The translations under genes were made by a program, and so were the position numbers. DNA of 64,000 nucleotides. It comes from Chondrilla cf. caribensis (lineage: Eukaryota; Porifera; Demospongiae; Chondrillida; Chondrillidae). Shown in pieces: positions 31,201 through 46,200 of the stretch. Position 1 is the stretch's first letter, and each line of letters begins with the position of its first letter. Below the pieces are notes generated by a model. It had not been told where the DNA came from. It saw only the letters and a list, made by a program, of their open reading frames with translations, and did not search any database. The DNA is taken from assembly GCA_964020155.1 (NCBI GenBank), contig OZ026570.1, positions 197,501-261,500 of the forward strand. Reading direction: 5' to 3'.

Positions 31201-34200
31201 AAAGATGGCTGTCTTGGATCGTTAACTGGGTCACATCAAACGAACTAGCTCTGACCGTCTCGCTGAAGAAGATTGTGATGTTGCCGAAAGTGAGGTCCAT
31301 GTCAAAACTGGTTATTTCCGGTCTAGTTGTGTCCGGAACATACAACAGCGTCCTGGTAGCCCGGTTGGTGGGGATTGGGACCACCTGGTTCTCATTCATG
31401 TCCTCAACAGTCATAGAAGTAATAGTGATGAACGTGGTCTCCAAAGAAGTAGCGACCTTGTCGTTCCTCTTCAGCCCGTTGCTGTCCTCAATAGAGAGGG
31501 TGATGATAAGGACCGTACTGTTAGTGGTTGACTTGAGGCTGTTCTGTAGGGTGTAGTAGTTGGTGGATGTCTGCGTGGCCTGTCCTTGGAGAGTGATCTG
31601 GGTCACGTTGAGTGTGTCCACATTCACTGTCTCGTTGAAGCTCAGCGTTATTGATCCTGTTTCGTTCAAGTTGAACTCAAAACTGACCAGTCTTGGTGGT
31701 GTGGTGTCGGCTGCATACTCAGTCACTCGATAAGCTGAATCAGCTGTTATTGGGACAACGGGAAGACCCACCATATCCTTGATGGTGGATTCTGTGATGG
31801 AAAGGTATGTTGTATCGTTGCTGATGGCAAGATCATACAGGGCCTTCAATCTGTTTAGATCGGGATCATTCAAGATTAGATCGAAAATTGGTTCATTGAG
31901 AGAATCCACAAGTCCTCCAGTGAGCGTGAAGGAGGTGCTGGAAAGTGACATTGCACTGTGGAGGGTGAGTTGGGTGACGTCAAAGGTGGAGATGTCCACT
32001 GTTTCAGAGAATGTCAGCCTCATACGTTCGGTCGTCAGATCCAGATCAAACTGGACCAGCTCAGGACGCACGATGTCTGGACCAAACGTACTGACATTCA
32101 ATGCTTGTGGAGGATCGATTGGATCCACTGCGTTTCCCTTCATATCAGATATGAGGAATTCCGTAAAACTGATAAAAACGTCATCCCTTGAGGTGGCCAA
32201 ACCTGATCTTTTCTTTATCTCATTCAAATCATCTGCTGCTATGGAAACAACAACAACGGGACCATTTGAACTGTTGGAATAAGACAGAATGGTTAAGGTG
32301 TAATAGTTGAAGATGGACAAGAGATCAATCTCAGCGGTGTTCTGAAGGGAAATCTGTGAGACATCAAATGTCCTTTCAACGTCAACAGTCTCAGAGAACG
32401 TGAGAGTGAGTGTGGCTTCAGTGATGTTGAGGTCGAATGCCACTAGCTGAGGGTTCGTAGTGTCATTGATGTAGACAGACACGGGAGTTGGGTTACGCCC
32501 ACTCACTCGAGGCTCCACACTCAGACCGTTCATATCCAACACAGCGGAGGAGGGGAAAGTGAGGAAGGTTGAGATGCGATCATCTGCTATCGTTCGAGAC
32601 TTGAGTTCGTTCAAATCCTTAGGAGATATCCGGATGCAGACAACCGGGTCGTTGTAGGCGGGTTGAGATGTGTTGCCATCAATGTTGAGGAAGCGTCCTC
32701 CGGTCAAGGTGTACATGTAGCGAGGATTGGACGTGTTGGGGAGTCGCTGGAGAGTGAGCTGGTCAAGACGAATGGAGGAAACATTGATGGTTTCGGAGAA
32801 GGTGAGAGTGATCTTTGCAGAATCCATGTCCAGGTCGAATTGCAGGAGGGAGGGCATCGTGGTGTCGTTGGTGAAGTTGTAGGCACCCAGTGCGTGGCTA
32901 TCATTGATGGGCATCACTGGATTTCCAGCAATATCCGATATCAAATTCTGATCAAATGTGATGAAAGAGGTGTCTTGAGATATGAAAAGCATTTCTCCAC
33001 GTTTGATGTCATCAAGATCGTCTCCATCAATGTAAATTTCAATCAGAAGACCATCACTGCTGTTGGACGTCCCCCCAGTGAGGGGCTTGAGTTGAGAGAT
33101 GTGAGTGGAGGTGTCCATGGATTGCAGGACCAGCCGTGTGATGTTCAGGGTGGATCGATCCACGGGTTCATCGAAGAAGAGAACCAATCGACCGGTATTG
33201 ATGTTGACAGTGAAGTGCACCACAGCAGGTGAGGTGGTGTCAGGGAAGAACTCAGCAGCTTCCTGAGCAAGGGGGAGACTTGGGTTAAACAGGAGAGCAT
33301 TGTCATGGACGACGCCCATGCTCAGTTCAATGAAGGTGTTGTTGGAATTACTGGCTAGGTCCCTCATCAGCTTGATCTGGTGCAAATCCTCGAGGTCCAG
33401 TAGAATCATGATGACTGGGTCGTCCACCTCGCTGGAGCTTCTACGTCCGGTTAGGGTGTAGTACACGGCAGTCATGTTTGTGACGTTGGGACCGGTGTCG
33501 TCTTGGACTCCAAGGAGAGTGATCCCGGTCACGTCCAATGATGAAGCGTTGACAGTTTCATCAAATACCAGTGTCAAGATCTCAGACGTGAGATTGAGAG
33601 TGAAGTTCAACAAGACAGGACCGTCACAATCAGCTTCAAAACTGTCCACTTCTGTTCCATTGGTTGTGTTGATGGGGATGATGTCATTTCCTGCCAAATC
33701 TGTTACAAACTCCTCAGGAAATGTCAAGAAAGTTGTTTCCTTTGATCGAGCCAATGGAATTATCCGCTTAATGTCATTCAAATCAAAAAGTCCAATGTCA
33801 ACAACAATGACATCGCCGTCTCCACTTGCTATTTTAGAGTAAAATGGGGAATCCCCTTCTGTAAGGGTGAAGCTGTAGTTGCCAGTGGTTGGTGACTGGG
33901 AGGGCTGTAGAGTGAGGACGCCCACACTAAAGTTGAGAGTGTCGACTACTTCACTGAACATCAATACAAGCTGACTCTCCTTAATAGACAAGTTGAAACT
34001 GGTCAAGACTGGTTTAGTCATGTCAAAACCGAAGTATCCCACAGGGAGGCCATTTTCTGGAGAAATGGATGTCACAGGGTTAGCATTCATGTCCAGTATG
34101 GTAGTGTTGCTTAGCAACAGGAATGTGTTGTTAGGGGCAGTCGCTAATCCACGAATCCTTTTCAAAGCATTGCTGTCATCGTAACCAATGGTTACCGACA

Positions 34201-37200
34201 CAGTGTCATTAAAGGGTGTAGTTGACGTGGTAACAGCAGGAGAAAATCGGAATGGGGACTTCAACGAACAGTTTCTCTCGTCAAATTCGATGTTGTATTG
34301 ACGGAGCAGACCAGGCAGATAAGAAGGAACTCCTTCAATTGTTGCCAGTTCACACACGTAATAGTCACTCGGTTCTCTGTTTGGGAGAAGTACAATCTCC
34401 CCCACATCCAGGGAGGAAGTGTTAACTGTCTCATCGAAGTACAGGGTGAGGGTGTCTGTGTTCATGTCGAGGTCGAACCGTTCCAACACTGGGGGTGTGG
34501 TGTCCTCAGTGTAGTTCTGAACCCTCACAGCGGGTGTTTCCGAGACATTGTTCCCGTTCATGTCCGCTACCAGCAGAGGAGAGAAAGAGATAAATGCCGA
34601 GTCAGCACTCACAGCCAGAGAAGGCAGTCTCTTGATCTGGTTGGTGTCCTCCAAGCCGAGGTAGATTACAACTACTGTTGAATTGTCTGTTGTGTGTGTG
34701 CTAGCTCCTAGCTGGTGCCAGGCAGTGTCGATGACGTCTGAGTCTACGAGGAGAATCTCCGTGTAGTCAAAAGTGCTGACATCGACTGTTTCTGAGAATG
34801 TCAAAGACAGTTCGTTGGTATTCATGTCAAGATCGAAGGAGACGAGGTAAGGATCCGTTGTGTCCTCGGTAAACTCCACCACTCGCTGAGGATGGGAGAC
34901 GTTGACAGGGACAAGTGGATTGCGGTTCTGATCCAATATGGTCCCATTCTCAACTGAGATATACGTGGTGTTGTCGGAGATGACCAACCAGTACAGTTCC
35001 TTCAGTGTGTCAAGATCGTATTTGGAGAAGGTGAGATTGACGTAGACGCTGTCTTCCAGAGTGAACCTGCCTCCAGTGAGGATGTACGAGTCGTTGGAGC
35101 CAGGATCGTCCAGAAAAGCAATCCCTGTCACGTCTAAACTAGAAGCATTTACAGTTTCCGAGAAGGTTAACAACAACACTCCCTCGTCCATGTCGAGATC
35201 AAAGCTGATTAGCTCTGGGGGGGTAGTGTCTGGGACAAAATCCCTCACTTTTGAGGCATTGACAGTGGCCACACGAGGGACAATGCCGTTGAAGTTCATA
35301 TCTTCTATCAAGGACGAGGGGAAACTGATGTAGCTATCATTGATGGATGTTCCGATTTCCTCGATTCGTTTGATTTCATCCAAATCTTCTTTTGTGGCAC
35401 AAATGGTAACTTTAAGCCCAAACTCAACACCTCCTGCAGTTGTCCTTACGAATGGCCGAACTTTGACCCTTTTCTCTTTATCTTCTTTTTGGAGGTTTAT
35501 CCCGATGTCAGAGGTGGCGTTGGACTGGATCCTGATCTCCTCAATAGCAATGCTGCTCACGTTGACGGTTTCAGAGAACTCCAGAGTTACCAGTCCGAGG
35601 TTCATGTCCAGGTCCCATGCAATTAATTCCGGGGGCGTGGTGTCGGGGATAAAGTCGGTGGCAACCATTGCTGACAGCGTGGGAATCTCTTCCACTGGAT
35701 TCCCGTTCATGTCAAATATGGTATCGTTTGGGAAAGTAAAATAAGTAGTTGTGTTAGAGATTGCCAGTCCATACAATCCTTTGATTTCGTCCAAGTCTTC
35801 CTTCAATAAAGTGATCACAATGATCGGATCATCGTAATCCTCGTTGTGGTCACCCCCCGTGAGTGTGTAGTAGAGGAGAGAAGATGAAGCATTGAGATAC
35901 ACAGTCGTATTCCCCACACGCTCTGACAAAGCACTGGGTACATTTTGAAGAGTTATGAAGGTCTTCTGTAAGGTATTGGATTTCACTGTCTCACTGAAGG
36001 TAAGGTGGAGTTTGCCCTCATCCATGTCGAGAATATAACTGGTTAGAACTGGTTGAGTCCTGTCTTGGGTGTAGTTACGAACCTGCTCGGCTGGATCGAG
36101 GATGGGTGGGAAAAGGCGGAGTCCTTGCTCGTCGGTCACAAAAAATTCACCAACCGTGATGAAGCTGTCGTTACCACTTGTCAACAAATCTTCATTTCTC
36201 TTGATGTTGTTCAAATCAAAGTCTGAGAACTCCCACACTGTGTAATACCCGTCAATGGTGTCCGTCCTCCCACCAGTGGTGAGAGTGTAGCTATTGCTAC
36301 CATCGGGCTCACTCTGGTTGTGGAGGGTGAGGAGGTCCTCTGTGATACTGCTTTGGTCTACTACATCGGTGAAGAAGATGGTGATGGTCCCTTCGTCCAA
36401 ATCAATATCAAACACTTCGATTGATGGACTCTCGCTATCGGCAGTCAACAATGATCTCGGGATAGCTGTTGTGTTGCTGATGGGGTGTACCTGGTTACCA
36501 GCCGTGTCCAGAAAGCTGCCCTCAATCAGAGACAAGAAAAGGTCAATTGGATTGAACGAGGTCGGAAACCGAATTCTTGCAATGTTTGGATCTGTCTTGA
36601 TTAGTCTCATGTCATGGCGGTTCAGGATCACGTTCAAATGTGATTTGTTGCCAATAGTTGAAACATATTCGGTGATGCCACCCGACAGAGTGATGGGAGA
36701 GGACACCACATCGGCAACGTCTGCTCGAGACTGGAGTGTGATACCCCCGTAGATGGTGGAATTCCTTCTTATCGGCTCATCGAAGACCAGTGAGAGTGTG
36801 TCCGTCTCCACATTGAAAGTGAAACTCAGGAGGTGGGGTTGAGTGACGTCCGGCTGGTAGACTTGGACAGGGATAGCCTCGTCTATGTCCACCGGTTCGG
36901 CATTATTGGGTACTCTCGACATATCCATGACAACCGAGGGAAATATCGAAATGTAAGTGTCTGAATAGTCAGTGACCAGGTTCTCAAGGGCCTTTAAACT
37001 CACTGTGTCGAAATGGGTCAGGTTGAACTCCAGAAACCTGGATGGAGAGTTGGTGACACGAATGGCACCTGTCAGATTGTAGGACTGGAAATGAGAGAGA
37101 GACGAGTTCCTCGAATTGACAAATGTGATTCCGGTTGGGTCGAAGGTGGTCGAACGAACGGTCTCGTTGAACTCCAACACCGCAACTCCAGTGTTTGTGT

Positions 37201-40200
37201 CAAGAGTGAAGTTGAGTAGTTTTGGAGGGACAGAGTCGTGAATGTTGACAGACGGGATCATCTGACTGGGCAGGTCCACTGGGATCCCCAGGATGGGGAC
37301 CACTTCGATCTCGGACATGTCAGCAACAAGAAGATCAGTAAACTGGAGATAGCAATCAAAACGATCTTCTCTCACACAAACATTGTCATCTGCTCGGAGA
37401 ATGTTCACATCTTCGTAGGTCAAAATAAAGGAGACTACAGTGCTGTGGTCCTTTGTGAGTACATATCCCCCAGTGAGGTTGTACAAGATGTACGGGGGTG
37501 GAGACATGGGGTCAAATGGAGATCGCTTCACTGTTAGCTTAGATGGATCAAAAGATGAAATGTTGATGGTTTCACTGAATCTGAGAGTAATCGTTTCATT
37601 GGTCAGGTCAATGCTGACAAATTCAACCAAAGTGGGTGGAGTAACGTCATCCTTGTAATCGTAGGCTTGTAGTCCTTCGCTGGAATTTCTGGGGACTAAA
37701 ATATTACCATTCATGTCCTCCAGGGTGACATTTGGATAGCTCATAAAGCAATCACCAGTTTTCCCTCTAAAAGTGCAAAATGACTGTCTTTTTATTTCAT
37801 TGAGGTCTTCAAAGGTGATGTTTATCCGGAGGGATGTCGTGAAAACAGCTGGAACTGACCCACCAGTCAAAGCATAGCTGCCAAGAACTGGTTCAAACCA
37901 GTCTTGTAAGGTGAAGTCACTGTACACAACGGTGGAGTAGTTGACAGGCTCGTCAAAGTCCATGTACAGCATCCCACTGTCCATGTCGATCCACCACCCC
38001 ACCAGGGTGGGGGAGGTCGTGTCCTCAACAAATCCATCAGCCATCAGACCTTGCCCGTTGGGGCGTTCGGTGGACCAGTTGTCGTCCATGTCTTGCACAA
38101 GTCTGTCGCTATGGGTGATGAAGGTGGTGAGGTTGCTGGTTGCTAGGAGATGGAGAGCCTTGATGTTATTGAGATCCTCAACAGACAACAACAGTGTCAC
38201 CACCGTGTGGTTGACGAGGGTGAGGTTGGTGTAGGCCTCCATTAGTGTGTAGTACTCCAAGGTATCATTGGTCCAGTCGAAGGACTGAAGTCTCAACTGA
38301 GTTGGGTCAAAAGAGTCTACATTGACCGTCTCTGTGAACATCAGATAGAGGATACCTTCGTCCATGTCAACATCGTACGAGTACAGTTTTGGCTCGGTCA
38401 TATCACGTGTGTAGTTGCTGGTTTTCCTTGCTTCTCCAAAGGAGATGTTGACAATAGGATTGTCGAACATGTCACTGATCAAGTCAGATGTGAACGAGAT
38501 GAATGAGTCGTTTTGGAATGTCAGTAAACTTGTGTTTTGTTTGATGTTGTTCAAATCGAAGGAGGTGACGTTCACAACAACGATCGGTCCGTTGGCAGAG
38601 TCGGTGTGCCCACCAGTCAACCGATATAGTGTATCTCGACCAGGTGCCTCCAGTAGGGTGATCTGGGTTGGATCCAGCGACGAGGCATTCACAGTCTCAG
38701 AGAAATACAAGGTCAGCGTGGAGCCATCCATGTCAACTTCAAACCGCTCCAAATAGGGGGGAACTAAATCTGGTTCAAAACTGGACACATTTTGGGGATT
38801 TTCCACGGGAATTTGGAGCACTGGATTCCCATTCATGTCATCCACTAAAAATTCCGTGATGGAGAGCTGCGTTGTGGCGTCATCAACAGCAAGATTCATC
38901 AGTTGTTTGATGATGTCGAGATCACGTCGTGTGAGAGACACCACGAGAAATGGCTCATCGGTCTGGTTCACCTCACCCCCTGTCAACTGATGAGATTCAC
39001 CAGATGGGCCAACCAGAAATATCTGGGTTGCATTAAAGGTCCCAGCATCAACGGTCTCTGAGAAGAACAGGGTGAGCATCTCTGTCGTGAGGTCCAGATC
39101 AAATCTGGTCAGGGACGGGGAGACTTCATCAGGGCCAAAGGCACGAACCATCTTTGCTGCATCTAGAGATATGTTCTGTGTGGGGTTTCCCGTCATGTCC
39201 ATGATGAGATCGGAAGTGATGGAAATAAAGGTATCATTCTCGGAAGTTGCCAGATCGGTTAATCTCTTGATATTGTTCCGATCATCTTCCGACAGCTCAA
39301 TGACGATTTCAGGACCGTTAGGAGAGACAGACAAGCTACCATTGGTGAGAACATACAGAGAAGACTGATCCTCGTTCAACAGTGTGATCTGAGTCACATC
39401 AAGGGTCGTCCTTCGAACAGTCTCCACAAAAGAGAGAGTGAGCGTGTCCTCGGTGAGGTTCAGGTTGAAGGATCTCAGTCGAGGGCCGGTGGTGTCAGGG
39501 ACGAACACATTGGGTTCCTTAGGGTTGATGCCGTTCAGAAGAGGGACGTTGGCATTACCAGTCTGGTCGCGGACTGTAGCGTTCGTCATGACAAGGAACA
39601 CAGACAGTCTATTCCTAGCGATTTCCAAAAACTTCAATTCGTTGAGGTCCTCTTCAGACAAGGTGATAATGACAGTCTCGTTGTCGATCATGGCATACTG
39701 ACCCCTCTGGAGGGTGTGTACAGCAGGCGTGTAAGTGAGAAAAGTGTTCGAGATGTCCTGGAGAGTGACCTGGGTGATGTCGAAAGTTGTGATGTTGACC
39801 GTCTCGGAGAAGAACAGAGCAAGTTGTCCTGTGTTCATGTCGAGGTTGAAGTCAAGAAGATAAGGCCTGACGGTGTCGTTGATGAACATGTCCACCTGAA
39901 CCTGTGTGACATTCTGAACAGGTTGTCCCGCTGGGTCTTCAATGAAAGAGCTCTCCACTGTGAGGTAGGAAGTGCTTCTGGACGTCCAGAGGTCTTCAAT
40001 TCTCTTCAGCACATTCAAGTCTGATGTCGTGAGCTCAATTGTGATGAAGAAATCATTGCTGCCTTCGGTAGTAGCACCTGTGAGTCGATAGGAGGAGGAG
40101 CTTCCTGGTGCTCCCACGGCAACAAGACCAGTTACATCAACACTGGCAATGGAGATAGGCTCATCAAAGTTGATGGTGACGGTCTCCCGGACAAGATCTA

Positions 40201-43200
40201 GGCACCAGGTGAGGACACGTGGTCCAGTTGAATCGGGAGTGTAGTTGCCAACCATCAGTATGGCTTCAAGTGATGGATTCCTGGCTGTATCATAGACAGC
40301 TCTGCTCTCAATCTCCAGAAAAGTGTCGTTATCATTAGTAGCAAAGGAGAGAGTCTTGAGGTTGCGAATATCCAGCGAGTCGAGCTGGAGGAGGATGACA
40401 GTTGGGTCCTCGCTGTACAGCTTCTGCACGCTTCCACCTAAACGATACTCTGAAAATCCATCACTTCCTCTATCAAAGTGCGATCTCAGTACGAGATAGT
40501 TGAGCAACAGAGTCTCGTTGTCAACGGTCTCGCTGAAGGTCAATCCAATAACACCAGAGTTCAGATCAAGGTCAAAGTTCACAAGGACAGGGTTACTATT
40601 GTCGGGCAGATAGGAATCAGCCATCAGTGCGGTACTGGCGTTACGTGGCTCAACTGGTAGTCCTGACATATCTCGTGCAAGAGCATTGGTGTAGGTGAGA
40701 TAGGTACTGAACCGATCGAAGGCCAGGTGGGTTGATGCTTTGATGGCATCAGCATCAAATGCCGTAAGATTGACCTCAATGATGGGCGAATTCTCGCGAG
40801 TGTAGTTCCCACCGGTGAGGGTGTGGCTGCTGAGGGGTGTGGCACTTGCAGATGACACAATAGTGATTTCCTCAGGGTCAAAGCTAGTCCAATTGACAGT
40901 CTCAGAGAACGTTAGCCTCAGTACATTTCCGTTCAAATCGAGACTAAATGAGTCCACTCGCGGTCTTGTGGTGTCCATCACGTAAGTACCCGCTATTGTA
41001 GCGTTCTCCAGATCAATGGCATTGACCATGTTCTCATTCATGTCCATAACAGTGAGCTCCGTTAAGCTGATGTAGGTGGTCTCCCGGGAGGAGGCGAGGC
41101 CATCCTCACTCTTTAGCAAGTTCACGTCATCCATCTCCAACTGAACCGTGAGGACAGTGGAGTCGTTGGTGGAGGAGTTCCCACCACTCAGTGTCAGCGA
41201 CAGGTTACCACCAGGAGTGGACACCAGCGTGATCTGATCCAGTCGTAGAGAACTGGAATCAACTGTTTCATCAAATGTCAGTTCAAGCACATCTCTGCTG
41301 AGATCAAGGGTAAAGTTGAGCAGAGTGGGTGGAGTGACATCCTGGGTGAACTCGTTGACTGGGATTCCTCCATCAGAGGGTATGATGGCTTGATCATTCA
41401 TATCTGAAACAAGATCTCGCGGATATGTGAGGAAAGTGTTTTCCTTCCCTGTTGCTAGGCCACGGATGTACTTGATGGAATTGAGATCGTCATCTGTGAG
41501 AGTGATCACTACAGTATCTGATGGATCCATCATGTAATACCCGCCATCAAGGGTGAACCAAACGGTAGACCCACTGGCAGCATCATGTAGAGTGAGAAGG
41601 TCGACTTGAAGTGACGTCAAGTTCACTGTCTCAGAGAACAGGAGGGTGAGCTCCCCACGGTTCAGATCCATGTTGAATGCCTCCAAAGTTGGTCGAGTCA
41701 GGTCCATCGTGAAGTTGCTGACCCGCTTACCCAGTTCCGGATAGACAGGATTACCGAACACGTCACTAGCAGCACCGCTGGTTATGGAAATGTAGGTGTT
41801 GTTCTCCTGTGTGCCGAGGGAGATCAACTTCTTTAACTCGTTCAAATCGGCTCTTGTCAGCTCCAAAGTGACAACTGACGATATGAGTCCAGTATCCAGC
41901 ACAATACCACCAGTCAAGCGATAGCTAAACAGCGTTGAGATGGGAGAATCAAGGATTGAAATCTCGTGGGCATCAACTGAGAAAGCGTCCATAGGCTCAG
42001 TGAAGGTCATTGTCAAGAGGTCATTGGTCAAATCGAGATTGAAGTTCAACAAAGATGGTCTAATTTCATCAGAGATGAATTCACGAACCATTATTCCATC
42101 GCCATCATTGACTGGTTGATTCAGTACACCACTCATGTCCTCGACAACCAGGCTTGTGACAACAATGAAGGTGTCGTTTTCCGAGGTAGCCAGACCAGGA
42201 GTCATCTTGAGATGATCCACGTCGCTTGGCAACAGGGTAACATCAACAACAGTGGAATTGTCTGACGAGGGAGTTCCCCCTGTCAGTTGAACAGATGTGT
42301 CCTCTGACGACCTCCTCTTAGCATCCTGGATGATAATCTGTGGTGGTGACAGGCTGGCTCCTCTAACTGTTTCGGAGAACGTGAGAGAGAGCACCTCCAG
42401 TGTGAGGTCAAGAGAAGCTCCCACCAACTTCGGAGGGACCATGTCCTCGATGACATTGTCGGCCTTCAGAGCCATGCTAGAGTTGATGGGAAGACTCGGG
42501 AGCGATACTGTGTCGTTAACAACACCTTCATCCATGCTAATGTACGTGTTGCTAGGGCTAGTGGCAAAGTCGATGTTTTCTGTCATTCTGTTCACATCTT
42601 CATCAAACAGGAACACTTCGATGACAGCCAGACTCCTTTGAACATGAGGTGAGGAGGAATTGATGGTGAGGAACGTGGTGGAGTTGTCGCTGGCTTCATT
42701 TTGCAGAGCGATGGACTGCGAGGTGAATGTTGAATTGAGCACTGTTTCCGAGAAGGTCAAAATCAGAGAATTGCTGTTGAGATCTAGAACAAAACTGGAC
42801 AGAGTGGGCGGAGTCTGATCACCGGTCACGTTGGTAGCTTGCACAGCCAAGTCGCCATCAGTGGCTGCTAGGATGTCCACTCCATACACGTCATCTATCG
42901 TCATGGCAGTGAGAGTGATCCAGGTGTCGATCTCATCAGTGGCCAGGTCAAAGTTACCCTTCAGTTGGTTCAGGTCGTGGAGTGAGAGGAGCACGTCAAC
43001 ACTGTAGCCGGGAGGACTAACTGTCCTCGATCCACTGGTCAAACGGTAGAAGAACCCTGGGATGCCAACTGGACCACTCTGGATACGAATTCCCGTGGCA
43101 TTGAAGGTCATCGTGTCAACGACATCATTGAATGTCAAGTGGAGGATGCCCTCGTTCAAATCAAGTGTGAAATTGTCCAGAGAAGCTGGAGTCACATCTC

Positions 43201-46200
43201 GGACAAACCTCGAAAGGTTGTAAGTACGAGGGAGGATGGGGACAGACGCTGTGTCTGTGACTGCTCCGTTGTCAAGGGCAACTGAAGTATCATTGACATT
43301 GGTAGCTAAGCTCCTGTTGACTTTGAGTGAGACTAGATTACTAGGTGACAGGTTGACGACTACAGTGTCCTCCCCCACCACTTGATAGATCCCGGGTGTC
43401 AGCTGGACGGACACTGATGGGAACAAGGACGAATGAACAGAAACTTGCGAAAAGTTGAAACTGGTCGATATGAGAGGTTCGTTGAAGGAGAGAATGAGCT
43501 GATCAGTGTTGAAGTTCAACTCGGAGAACACCAGTACAGGCCCTGTTGAGTCCGGGGTGTAGTGGCGAACTTGTGTTGCATTGTCGCTGCTCACACCAAC
43601 CACGTACACGCCCATAAATGGGACACTCCCGCCCATGAAAGCTTTGTCAGTGACCAGGTTTGAGGAGAAGAACAGGTAAGTTGTGTTCAGATCCTTCACG
43701 AAGCTTGATGCCTTGATCGCAAACTCATCTTCCGGGGTGAATTGGACGAGGACCAGCCGACTCAAGTTACTACTAGATACAATTCCACCAGTCAGTTGTA
43801 TTCGGCTGTCACTGGATCCGTTCTCGCTGGCTTGGAGGACAAGCTCTTCAACCATGAAATACTCCAGGTCAACTGGTTCCGAAAAATAGAGACTCAAAGT
43901 GCCCTCCTCCATGGAGACATCGAAGAACTCAAGAACAGGTGGGACCATATCTTCAATGAAGTAATCCGAGTATTTAGCAGAGGTGGAGTTCACAGGTACC
44001 ACGTAGTTATCTGCCATGTCAACCAGTCCGAACTGCGTGAGGGTCAACCAACATGTGTTGCGACGAAGGCACACACTGTTCACATTTTTGATGGTGTCTA
44101 TGTCGGCTGTTGTCAATCCGATAGTGACAATGTGGGAGTTGGGACCGGTGATGGTGCCTCCAGTGAGGGTGATGGTGACATCCGAGAGGGGCTCCCTGAA
44201 GGATTGGAATGATATTTGCGTGACATTGATGGATGAAAAGTTGACAGTTTCATCAAATTCCAAAGTGATAGATTCTGTCACATAATTGAACTCCGTGAAG
44301 TGGACCAAATTGGGAGGAGTTGTGTCTGGAATGTACACATCCACCATACGTGCCACGCCTCCAGGGGGAGGATATAGGGGATTTCCCACCATATCAGCCA
44401 CCGTACCATTACCGAAGAGAAGGTTACAATCCGTACCATTCTGGTCAAAAACACACAATTCTTCCAGTCTCTTCAGTTCGTTCACGTCCTCAAAACTGAG
44501 GTAGAGTCTAAGGATGGTGGAGTCCTCAACCGGATCCCTTCCTCCAGTAAACACGAGCTCCACGGTGGCATTGACGGCAAGGTTAACCAGCGACATTGAT
44601 TGAACATCAAAGCTACTAGCATCAACCGTTTCATCAAACGTCAGCTCCAAATACCCTTCATCCATGTCCAGTTTGATGAAGGTTAGCGAAGGTCTGCTGG
44701 TGTCCATATCAAATTCGGACACATTCAGACAAGAAGTAGCCAACACACTGTTGCCACTTGTATCATTGACAAATGTGTACGGATGGGTGAGGAATGTTGT
44801 TTCCGCGGAGATAGCCAAAGATGATAGTTTCTTGAGAGCATTCAAATCATCAGTTGTGATTTCAATCATTGCCATGGTGAAGGTTACCATGGTAACATTT
44901 CCACCAGTGAGTGTGTATCCAACGTTACCACGGGAACAAGGTCTTGCGTCCCTAAAGGTGAGCTCGGTTGGGTCCAGTGAAGAGAAGTCAACTGTTTCGT
45001 TGAAGTAGAGAGTTAGCAACCCGTCGTTAACATTGAGGTCGAAAGCCTCCACACGGGGTCTGTTTGTGTCCGGAATTACCATGACAACCACGTTACTATT
45101 GACAACTGAAGGTACAGTGTACTCTCCAGAGATGGTGTTACCGGCCATGTCAGCAAAAGCATTGGGGTCAAAGGTCAGATGGGTATTTCCCGTATCCGTA
45201 GCAAGATTGGTTTTGTACTTGAGTGTGTCAAGGTCCTCTTGGCTGAAGGTGACCACCACTTTGTGAGAGTTGTAGGACTGAACTGAGCTGGACATCAACG
45301 AGTGGTAATCCTGACTGGTGTTGAGGAGACCGTGGGTGTGGATGGTGATAGTGGACGGATCGAAGGAGCTCACATTCACTGTCTCGGTGAAGAGGAATCT
45401 CAGCTCCCCAACATTTAGATCCAAGATGAATTCCAAGATATCGGCCGGTTTGGTATCCTTGATGTACACTCTCACCTGCTTCACTGAATCATTACCAATA
45501 GCTCTCAAAGAATTTTCAGCCATGTCTTCAATCCCGAAATCTTCAACTGCTAAAAACGTTGAATTTTCATCAAAAGCCAAAAGTGTGATGTTCTTGATGG
45601 CATTGGCATCCTCCACAGAGAGGCTAATGTTGATTACAGGGTCATCCCCACTCAGCACCACGCCCCCAGTAAGTGTATACACAACATCAAAGTCAACAGG
45701 ATCACTACCAAATAAGGAAAAAGCGGAAGAATTGAAAGTGTCAGCATTGACAGTTTCAGAGAAGGTCAGAGAGAGTGTGTCTTCAGAGAGATCAAGTGTG
45801 AATTCCTCTAGTTCAGGGGGAATCATGTCATGCATAAACCTGGTTGCTCTGGGAGCCTCAAACTCGGTTATCTCCATCACTGGATTGCCAACGGTATCGG
45901 AAAAGGACATGTTTGTCAGTCTGAGGAAGGTGGTTGCCTTGGAAACAGCCAACAGCCGCTTCCGTTTGATCTCGTTGAGGTCCTCCAATGAGAGCATGAT
46001 CAGAGCCACTCTTGATGGAGAGCCATCAAATCCATCAATCATATAACTGTAGGCATCAACACGTTGACTGGAACGAAGCGTGTATTCGTCATACGGTTGG
46101 CTTGAAGACACGTTTGAGGCTGACTGGAGTGTCACTTGCTGCAAATCCAAATCTCTGATAGCTTCTGAGAAGATAAGTGTTAGCTGTTCGTTGGTAAGGT